The notes under the pieces were generated by a model. That model saw only the letters and a program-made list of their open reading frames with translations, ran no database searches and was not told the DNA's origin. The position numbers and the translations under genes were made by a program. Below, piece after piece: positions 55,296 to 64,000 of a stretch of 64,000 bases of DNA. Origin of the DNA: Taenia hydatigena (Eukaryota; Platyhelminthes; Cestoda; Cyclophyllidea; Taeniidae); assembly GCA_036345935.2 (NCBI GenBank), contig JADWOT020000009.1:15805556-15869555 (forward strand). Direction: 5' to 3'. How positions within the stretch are numbered: position 1 is the first letter of the stretch; each line of letters begins with the position of its first letter.

Positions 55296-58200
55296 CCTAC
55301 ATCAAATATAAAGTCACTTCTTTAGAGCTGCATTCAAGCTCAAAATCGGGAAAAATAGGTAAAAAGGGAGCCAGAAACACCCAGATTTTACAATGAATTC
55401 AAAAATTGTGCCATGGTAAGAAAATATGTGGGCAGAGCATTTTAGCCTGCTTGCAATACCGAGGACTTACTGGCACCTGAGGCACTGCTTTTCCTCCCAA
55501 AGGTGGCATCGATGGTGGCACCTCAACTTCAATTGTTACAGGTAATGTCTCCCTTGTCAAGACGCTCTTTTTGCTCTTTATTTTGCCCTCCATCCTGGTC
55601 ACATAACAAGAGGTGTCACTGCACCCAGGATCCACTTACTCTTCAAAAGATCGTTTCCTGTACTAACTTACGAAGATTGGGCATCCAGGACCAGGCAAAA
55701 GCCTTATTATCAAAGAACTGACTGTAGTGGTCACGATATGGAAATGATCACAAGTAGTATCTTCACTGACGGGCCGTTGCTGGTTCGAATCATTGCCTTG
55801 ATGGACGAAAGGGTGTCTAGACCGACCTAAACACGCACTGCTGTGGGTGATAACACCTCGGGATAATCTCAATTTGATGGTTCCTGTCTGACTTAATCCT
55901 CTTCGAATTACTGAAGTAGTTGGTGAAGCACATCACACGTGTAATGAAAGGGACGTGAACGAGATTTCATCATCAATAATACAATTCCACTCCCTATTGT
56001 CTCTTCAACATTAGAGAGAACGAAGAGACGGAGCAAGCTAGACGACAAACTAAGGGTGTCTTTTGTAACCCGCTCTTGGCGGTGCATTCACCCCAACACC
56101 TACGAGCTCTCTCGCCCCAGTGTCCACAACGCTTCCTCTCAAACACCGCCCTCTCCTCCCTCCCCCTTTTTTCTTTCACCATTTCGGTGCAGTAGACCAT
56201 TTTCATCAAGCCACAAAAAACCTCATGCGCCTTCACTTTGACTGGGGTCCGTGGGGTGGAGGACAAACTCACCTCACCGCCTTCCGTCCTCGTTTTTTAC
56301 CCATCGCCAATGTATTTGAGTGCAGGACTAAAAAAGTAGGAGGTGGACAATGCGGGGATTAGGCTTGGCCTCTCTCTCTCTCTCGTTTTTTTGTTCCTCC
56401 CTTTTTACATCCAAGTTGATATGCACGCGCTGTTAGTAAGCGCTCTTCGGTCTTGCAGAGAAAAGAAATGAATAACCTCAAGAAGACGCGGTGCACTGTT
56501 AAACTCGAGGTAGGAAAAAAACGGGTGTTCGTTGGTGTTGTTTGCTTTAAAAGTGAACATAGATGGGTGCTTTGAGGTGGAGGAAGGCTTTGTATAAGCT
56601 CTGTGACGGCAAAACACTTTAATTAGTGTAGATTGAAAGATGGGACAAAACCCATTCCCCTTGAAGCTTGGGTGACAGAAAGGAATGCCTTGTACCACCT
56701 CGGGATGCCGGAAGACACCTTCCATGCGTTTAGGATGGTCAAATTAGAGCCACTTTCACCGCTGCTGCCACCAAACTTCCACTCCGAGTTCAGGAAAAAA
56801 GTTTCAAAACGCTTGGGAAGCACCTCTCTGCTAGTTCAAGGTGGCTTAGGTGTGTTTCCTTCACCATTAATTGCTATAAAACGGATGAAAATAAAAGGAA
56901 AAGAAAAATTAGTACTAAATGACGGGAGCTAACATAATAGAACCGCTCCTAAGTAAAGAGGTTATCTATTTACTGCTAGAATCGCCTTTTCTGAGGCAAA
57001 AAGCAGCCAAGTAGTTAGTCCAAAACACACTTCAAGTAGGAAAGGAGGGAAGAAAGGAAGGAGAGAGGGAGAGAGAGTTTAAGCCTGGCTAATTTATAAC
57101 GCCAACATGACAGCTGAACCAGACTTACCTCAAAATTCATCTTTGCCCACCCTAGCAGTTGCCCTCAAACATTAAGCCACAAAGTCTGCTTGAAAATAAT
57201 TTGACTAGACAAATTACAGAGTGAAAGGCAAATTCTCTCATCATCTCGGTTGGCTAAACTTTCTTGCACGGAAAGCCTTTGGACCACTTCTCTAGCCGGG
57301 AGAGGGTAAAATTTGTGACTCACAGAAGAGGTGAGATGGTGTGGGAGGCATAGCCAGGGAAGGCCTGAGAGCCCGCGAGGTCAAGCGCGTCAGTAAAGCA
57401 AACGCATTTCAGTCTCACAGCTCTCCGCCCCTCCGTCTTCTTTGGAGTAGAGAGTACAGGACACCTTAAAAGGACCTAATATTTGTGTCGAATGTCATTA
57501 ATCACGGAACAGATTGAATTTTACTGCCTGTTGATGGCCAAGTAGCTTCAAGTGATGGAAGTGGGGCGAACGTCATGTGAGGAGAGGAGAGGTGGTCCGG
57601 CCGCATCGATAGTTGGTGAGCAGAGGGCCGCATTAGGAAAGAGCTGGCAAAGTGGAAGGGATCTTAGTCCTGATAAGCTGTATCACTCACACGAAGCATC
57701 TTCCCCCAGGGCATTCAGCCAACAGCACTAAGAGCATTCTTCAGCTTTACCCTGTACCCACATCGACTGGAAGGGAGCATTTTGTGAAGGAGTATGACAT
57801 GACGCCAGGTGACAGTAAACATATAGAACAAGGCACTTGCTACCATTTCTTCCACCTTGTTCACAGTCTGCTAACTGACTGATCGAATGACATGAAAGGA
57901 GCAGCCTAACGTCTCATTGGTCATCCCCAAATCATCCACTCGCTTAGATACACTGGTGGACACAAGTACCCACTTGATGAAGATGAAGCTGTTGCGTTGA
58001 AGATCCTTTGGTACTGGACCTTCATGTGACCAACTGACAGTTGTTCCTTTGACTTGCATCTTTGCAAAAAGTAAAGAAGACTGCAAAAATGATCACTTTG
58101 GCGGCAAAACCGCGTCCCTTAGCTATCCGGTAATGAATGGTCACATTGATCGACTACTTGTCAGCCCATACTACTCAATTTACCTGGTTTGAGTAGCATG

Positions 58201-60373
58201 CACCCTTGAATTACCAATCTCCACTGGAAGGTGGAATATGGCGCTCTGCAGATAGCAATAGTGCCTCAATCACGTCGATAAGAAAAGGCAAGATTTCGTT
58301 TGCGAATCAACAGAACAAATACGGTCAGCCTTTAGGAACTTTTCGTTCAAGGATTGGACAGAAAGCATAAATTTTCCCTTTCTTAATTAATTAATTCCTT
58401 CCATGAGAAGCAATTATCCCGTGGAATGGCGAAGTAATGAAGATAAATTAATCGGCATAAGTCCATTCTCTAAACAGCATTATCGGCTTGTAGCCATATT
58501 CCTCCCTCTCTCGGTGTCTCCCAAACTCCTACCTCTCACTCGCTCTCCAGTCAGAACATGTAAAGAAAATTTTAGCAAGACACATCTACCCCGAAACGGG
58601 GATAGGATGACCGTCCGTGCGGCTTAGTCATGACGATGGGACGCAGTGCACGTTTGCAAACAGAGAAATGACATCACCTTGGTTAAAGTGATGATATTAC
58701 CCTTCAAATGTCATACAAGTGAACTACCCCTGTCTTCACGCACTCACTCACCCATTCCCCCGAATGAATTGTTTTTTTTTTCTCCCTGCTCTTTCTCCTG
58801 TTGACAACAACTGCGGAGGAAAATCGCTACCCTGACGAAAACTCCCCACTGACAGACATCTCCGTGGGAGGATTTTGGGCGATTAGGGAAAAGCACCTTT
58901 ACACACTTTCGACTTCTTCGTTCATTTAAGTAGGGCTAGAGCTTTTGACATCAAATCAAATGGCGTCAATTTTTGGAAATAGAGAAGAAAGACGTCATTG
59001 AAAAGGCTTAATTACAAATTCTAACTGTATGATAGGAGGATCAGCAGGGAAAATGAGTACTAAGGCTAAAATAAAGCCTATCTGTAATTGTCATTCAAAG
59101 CTACATGCTATCCCTCTACCTTTGGTTTCAGAGTGTTAGGTCAAGAAGACTGGTTAGAGAGGGGTATCATGGAGCATGGGGAGGCGATCCAAGTTTTATA
59201 AGAAGGTTGTCTCCTCCTCAGCAACGGAGTTGGTCTAATCTGACCCCATATTACCACCTAAAAGTGTGCAGTCAAACATGCACCTATTGCATGTCAATAA
59301 CACTTTTTTTGCAAAAATAATTATTGAGGACAGTGGTGAAAACGCCCAAACATACATTCCACTTACTCATTTAGTTGGTATACCCAAGATCTTTTCCGAT
59401 TGAAGTGGAAAGAAAATGGGGTCAGAAGTTGTCACTGCGCAAGATCAATGAAACAGGCCAGGCAAAGAAAATTTTTGCAGCGCTTTACTTTTAGGAAACA
59501 AGGCAATGCTGTAATTTGTTTACTCTTACCAAAGCACCACTCCTAATCTGTGCCATCTTCTTGGTAGACTATACAACTACTTATAAAATCTGAGTAGCAT
59601 TTCCAGCAGATTTAGGGCTACTTTGTAAATCAATCGGAAAGCGAAAACAATAATGAAGAAACAGTACCTATGAGAGGAACACTACCCCAAAACGATGATC
59701 TCATATAAATTTTCAGAAGACCCCACTTTCGCGGCCACTTTGAAGAGCATCTTTAAAACCGTCTCCCACGCAGACCGACTTTCGGTGCCTAGGCCAAGGT
59801 CAGTCTACTGCTATACCTACACGATCAAAACCACTAGCCACGGCAACTAGCAATCCAACTGACTGATTCATCAAGGAGTGATCGGCAAGCAGCCGACATT
59901 AAATCGCCTAGGGAAGGCTAGGAGACACCTTACGCACAAAAGAACTGAGCATTGAAGGTCCGGATGCGACAGAAAGCAGTTAAATACAAAACACAGCACA
60001 TCCATTCATTAGCATGTAGGATAGTTAGGCAGCGATAATAACAGGGATAATGAAGTCGAGCTAGGAGGAAAAAAACAGATTCTGTCAGGTCATTGAAAAG
60101 GGAATGCCTTCTGAAAAACTAGAAGACCACGAACGCAGAGGCGAGGAATGACACCGAGTTGGTTCTTGAATTCACCAAAACTGAAGAGGTCACACACTTG
60201 TAATGCTTTGATTATTTGATTTACCTTTGGTCCTGATTACGTGGACACTGTTACACTATTACTGGACGGCACACCCTCGAGCAGTAATAGTAGCCAAAAA
60301 GCCCACCCGTACGCCAGCAATACATATTCTGCCAAAGTTTTTGTGCCTTCTTTTGTAATCGGGGCAGTCTCGA

Positions 60374-61150
60374 AGCGCCACATTAGTAGCAACGGAAAGC
60401 AAAGCCAGTCTTAAATGACGTCCACTCTGGTTTCTGCTGCTGGGTGATAAGCCTTAGCGGAGCGGGAGAATCGTTGGCGGCTCCTAGCAGAAAGGCTAAA
60501 AATGACATTTATCTTTGACAGGAAAGCCACTAATAATTGAGGCGGCACTGGCCGTGAATTATCTGAGAAAGTTCGTTACGGAGCTGTCTATCGCAACTGC
60601 ATGAAGATATCAATCTTATAAACATGAGATATCACCTCCTTCACATCTCTGCAACCTGGATATAATTCAGATAGATATGGTTGGGCAACACAGGTGAGAA
60701 CAACATGGTAGAAACGAACAGACGCAAAATCCTACCTTTACAAAACTATGCTAGACGCCCTCCTTTGCCATGTGACTGCTCTTGGGTCAGTGTTCTTACG
60801 ACTAGCGATGGACATGAGTGATGGCCAGCGCATTTCCTCGCTCACCACCAATACTGTTTCCATGCAGGACAAAACTCAAGATCCAGTGAATATGCCAAGG
60901 TGGATCAGTGACGTTGCGGTCGAGTATCTCCTCAGTTGAATAGAAATCTGATGATTGGCGCGGTTGGCCCGTGGGTGTTTTTCATACAGAACGGACTACT
61001 TTGTGATGGTTGAGGCTGGAGGTTGACCAAGGGAAGAGCCGGAGATGATGCTTAAAAGAGGGGCTGTGTAATGCTTTATTCGCCTGTTTGGCCTTTCGTT
61101 TTGGTCGCGGTCGTTGGACTTTCGGCTGATGGCGTGGCCTCTGCATTTTG
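60374..61150 (+). repeat. Long diverged dispersed repeat, copy A (possible mobile-element remnant)
   Basis: Several blocks match the reverse complement of 63442-64000 in the same order. ACATTAGTAGCAACGGAAAG lies near 60381. AAGCCACTAATAATTGAGGC and GGCACTGGCCGTGAATTATC lie near 60525. ATCAGTGACGTTGCGGTCGA lies near 60904, CCGTGGGTGTTTTTC near 60970 and ACTACTTTGTGATGGTTGA near 60995. One block reads KPLIIEAALAVNYL, against KKLLTTEATLAMDHL in the other copy, suggesting old coding sequence. Stops and frame changes are frequent. The element family is not recognised. Confidence 0.6.
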
Positions 61151-61563
61151 GCAATACACTTTATCTCGAGTAATTTGACTGCTTTCCACTTCAGGGAACT
61201 TAGAGGATTACTTCGCAATCCTTCCCCTTTTCTCTGGATGTCGTAATAGGCGGTCTTTAGATTCGAGCGCCATGAATTCTCCTGCAATTTGTAGTTAGCT
61301 GCAAGGTAGGAAAGATGACGATGCGGAAAAATATAGCCCGTATAAAAAATGACACCTCAAACTGCAAGTAGGATATGCAAATAATGTAGCTTCTCCCCTC
61401 GTTCATGTAAACTTTCTCGTGGCATTAATTTGCGGCTTCTCCACGAAAACAGTCCTCAAGATGAGATTGGGGATTACTTCCCTCATTATCTCGGCTTAAG
61501 AGAACACACCCGCCCAATTATTCGCGGATTAGGGCACTTCATACCTTGCGTAGTCGCGGAAAA

Positions 61564-61571
61564 CTATAAAT
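61564..61571 (+). promoter_or_regulatory. Possible TATA box before the hydroxylase gene
   Basis: CTATAAAT lies about 36-43 nt upstream of the chosen start codon. If used, the 5' leader would be very short, about 10-15 nt. A single 8-base match is weak evidence. Confidence 0.25.
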
Positions 61572-61606
61572 GCTCGCCGAACATTCGGCAACAATGAACC
61601 CGGAAA

Positions 61607-61696
61607 ATGCTTGGCAAGAACTTACCTCAGCTCGTACTGGTCGTGCGAAAGGATGCTCAAGTGAAGGAATTTGCTGCACTTCTTAAGAAACTGCAG
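61607..61696 (+). CDS. tph: Aromatic amino acid hydroxylase exon 1
   Basis: It holds the start codon and 30 codons, ending LLKKLQ at a CTGCAG|GTACTG donor in phase 0. The overlapping ATG at 61594 is in another frame, so 61607 is chosen. An alternative upstream first exon cannot be excluded. Confidence 0.7.
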
Positions 61697-63213
61697 GTAC
61701 TGTCCAATATTTCCTACAATTTTTTCAACTGGTGAAAAGGACTTTTTTATGACAGGGAGTTGATGAGGTCGTGGGAAAGTTAACCGACGTAGTCCAAAGA
61801 ATTATAGTGCTTTAAATGCCTCACCAAATGCAAAATTTTTCAACCACATAATCTACCAGTCAAGAATATGCGAGATGCGCATATTCATAGATTGCGAGCA
61901 TTTTACACCTATTTAGCCTCCTCAAAATGAATTAATGACATTTGCGAACCCATATCCGAGAAACTATACACACCACACGGTTACAATGGCGGAGCATTGC
62001 CAAATTACGGCACTAGCAGGAAATGTACTGACATCCATACGAGAGAGCACCGATTGTAGGGTATTTGCCTGGCTTCCACTGGACGCACATATAATCGAGA
62101 TAGAGGCGCAGCTCATTACACAGCTAACGAGCAAAGATAAGACCCATTCGATAGATTTTATTTGCTTTATCAAGAAAAACAAGAAAAAGCCAATGGTGAC
62201 TCACTAATTCAGTGCATAAGCAAACTTCGGAAATGATCCACTTTACAGCCAAAAAGTGGAACCACGGGGCGTTGTGAGCAGATGGGCTGTCACGGCACCA
62301 AACTCATCAATGAATCATCAGTGAAAGCTGAATCCATGCCATTTGTTAGTTTTTAGCTACAGAAGATGGTTTTTATTGGTAAACTAGAATTCATGTTTTG
62401 TAAGAAAAAGTGATTTTGCGCTTCTAAGATTTAAGACGTAAATGGCTTACATAGGGCATTTGTACAGATTTGATTCTCACTCTTAGTACTTCATTTCCGA
62501 CACGTTTTTAATGCGAAATTGTATGCAAATTTTAGGAGATAAAGCACAATATTGACAGCGTTAAGGTCTCGGATACCGATGAAGTTATCATTCATCCAAA
62601 ATCTTCTGCTACTTGTGGCGATGACGTGGTTAAGATGCTCAAATTTATTTGTAAAGATGTTGCTGCAAAACCTGCGGATGAATTCAAAATCAATATATCT
62701 GTTCCCATTTTTAGGGGTATGTAAGCACTTCTAAGTCTCTAATGGCTCACCTTTTGATTTATTTACTATCTTCCTTCAAGAGTCAAAATTGAAGCTACAC
62801 TACCTTTCAGTGGTAGCCTCTTCTTGTAATTACTTCTATGCAACTTGCGGAAAATCTAAATAGCAGAGCGATGAAGTAGACCTTTAAGAACAGACTACCC
62901 CTGGTTAATTACATCAGATTAAGCTTTAAGTTCAAAAATGCATAATTTATGTGAGGGATTGGTGAGCAGCTTGTTTGCGAAAACCGAAAAGTTGCCCAAA
63001 CGATTTCCTCAGTAACACTAATTCTAACCATTATTGATTGGCAGACTCCATAATAGTGCCATGGTTTCCTCGACACATTTCCGAACTGGACGTGGTCTCC
63101 AACAACGTCTACATGTATGGAAAGGATTTGGATGCTGACCACCCCAGTTTCAAGGACGAGGCCTATAGGAAACGGCGAATGGAACTAGCGAAAATAGCTT
63201 ACAATTACCGTTG
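61607..63213 (+). CDS. tph: Tryptophan-hydroxylase-like aromatic amino acid hydroxylase, 5' part
   Basis: Biopterin- and iron-dependent hydroxylases make 5-hydroxytryptophan (serotonin pathway), DOPA or tyrosine. Three exons (61607-61696, 62536-62716, 63045-63213) join in phase. The start is [13 protein letters not shown], with an in-frame stop four codons upstream. Residues about 5-90 have the length and hydrophobic pattern of the N-terminal regulatory ACT domain, but in diverged form. Residues 93-106 are [14 protein letters not shown], the invariant start of the catalytic domain. [17 protein letters not shown] and KIAYNYR follow. The LDADHP and YRKRR wording is closer to tryptophan hydroxylase than to tyrosine hydroxylase. 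The iron ligands (His, His, Glu) are in later exons outside the window. Family certain; substrate assignment probable. Confidence 0.85.
62536..62716 (+). CDS. tph: Aromatic amino acid hydroxylase exon 2 (ACT-like region)
   Basis: The acceptor is CAAATTTTAG and the donor is AGGG|GTATGT, phase 0 in and 1 out. It encodes [13 protein letters not shown], then [13 protein letters not shown] and ISVPIFR. It joins exon 3 as [10 protein letters not shown]. Confidence 0.82.
63045..63213 (+). CDS. tph: Aromatic amino acid hydroxylase exon 3 (start of catalytic domain)
   Basis: The acceptor is GATTGGCAG and the donor is CGTTG|GTAAGC, phase 1 in and 2 out. It encodes [22 protein letters not shown] and [17 protein letters not shown]. 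This is unmistakable for the family. The next family segment (PIPxVEY) is not found before the right edge. Confidence 0.93.
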
Positions 63214-63441
63214 GTAAGCCAAGCGTATCTTCGGAAATATTTGGCTGTAGTGTTTTAGTTTATTGATATGGTGTCGGGTGAGTTCGTCCATGCTTCGGCA
63301 GCAAAAATGGGAAGGCATTCATTTGAAGGATAAAAGTTGTCCACTCATTGCAGCTTCCCAAGGATTCCTTGAAAGTAAAGGGTAGCAGAATACTAGGATA
63401 GAATATATATATTCAACAGGCAGAGGGAAATAAGCTGCTAG

Positions 63442-64000
63442 CATGGCGCAGAGACCAGCCTAGGCAGCTAGGGCAATATGGCCACAACTGTGACCCTCAC
63501 CGGAACCGGTAGTTCAAACAAGCAAAGTATTACATTGCTCCTCTCATCTTTCGAGCTTCCTGTCCTACGCGCTCCTTGGTAGGCCTCCCGCGTCAGCCAT
63601 CACAACGTAGTCAGTGCTGCAAGAAGCACCCACGAGCTAACTGTGCCAGTCGCCGACATTCGACGCGATTGAGGCGATGCTTGACATTAACGTCAGTGAT
63701 CCCTCTTGGCGATTCGATTGGACTTAGAGTTTCGTTTGGCTTGGGAACAAAGTTCAGAATAAGTGATTCTGCCGACCATCAATATGCCCGTAGGGAGGCG
63801 TTCGCATGCCGATCTCTTTCCAGGTGGTCCATGGCTAGTGTCGCTTCAGTTGTTAATAGCTTTTTTGTAGAACATGGACGTCGTTCTTAGCCCACCCGTA
63901 GCACATGCACTTTTTCGCACAGTTACAACAAACCACAGGCAGTAGAGATCAGGGATAGAAACCCTATTGAGTCGGGTCTGCTTTCCGCTGCTACCAATGT
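63442..64000 (-). repeat. Long diverged dispersed repeat, copy B (continues past the window edge)
   Basis: Inverted relative to copy A and located in the hydroxylase intron after exon 3. The minus strand carries KKLLTTEATLAMDHL and ITDVNVKHRL, aligned to KPLIIEAALAVNYL and ISDVAVEYLL of copy A. The plus-strand open frame at 63576-63890 is antisense to this and is not considered a gene. Confidence 0.6.

Larger units (their letters stand above)
50206..60373. other. Intergenic region of about 10 kb between UNC-5 and the hydroxylase
   Basis: It holds palindrome copies 7 and 8 and a short GGAT array. Several minus-strand open stretches with good splice sites occur between 54.5 and 58.1 kb, but none matches a known family. 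No gene is called. Confidence 0.5.

Noticed and set aside
55786..55797. GGTTCGAATCA, resembling a tRNA B box
   Set aside because: No A box or acceptor-stem pairing at the right distance.
60982..61287. Minus-strand basic 101-codon open frame
   Set aside because: It overlaps repeat copy A on the opposite strand from its coding-like direction and has no family match.
63576..63890. Plus-strand 104-codon open frame
   Set aside because: It is antisense to the coding-like direction of repeat copy B.

Overview
This is eukaryotic DNA. The genes are split into many exons with GT/AG introns, one intron is about 15 kb, and non-coding DNA dominates. Gene content (a netrin receptor, a biopterin-dependent aromatic amino acid hydroxylase, a sperm-tail protein) shows a bilaterian animal. 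Moderate GC (by eye in the low 40s percent), few interspersed repeats and the divergent proteins suggest a parasitic flatworm, most likely a taeniid-type tapeworm. That placement is inference; no species-specific marker was seen.

Layout on the + strand. (1) About 3.6-5.6 kb: exons of a sperm-tail PG-rich repeat protein resembling STPG2; its first exon and last exon are not resolved. (2) 17,551-50,205: a 15-exon model of an UNC-5 family netrin receptor. All splice phases agree and the coding length is 3,444 nt (1,147 residues plus stop). It encodes a signal peptide, two Ig domains, one TSP1 repeat, a membrane segment, a long proline/serine-rich linker, ZU5, UPA and a death domain. Exon 1 carries only the signal peptide and a short tail and is followed by an intron of about 15.3 kb. 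(3) 61,607-63,213: the first three recognisable exons of a tryptophan-hydroxylase-like enzyme; the catalytic core lies beyond the right edge.

The three genes have no obvious joint pathway. UNC-5 acts in axon guidance, the hydroxylase makes serotonin or a related amine, and STPG proteins belong to sperm and cilia. About 12 kb between genes 1 and 2, and about 10 kb between genes 2 and 3, hold no gene I can support.

The most unusual signals are not genes. A short inverted-repeat motif, approximately GCGTCACA-N4-TGTGACGC, recurs at eight good sites and a few looser ones, within UNC-5 introns and in intergenic DNA, with unrelated flanks. A pair of diverged long repeats, in opposite orientation, flanks the 5' exons of the hydroxylase gene and keeps coding-like similarity. 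Other repeats are a three-copy degenerate array at 1.7-2.3 kb, an ancient tandem duplication in UNC-5 intron 9, a TCC microsatellite, and GGAT/ATCC-type degenerate arrays.
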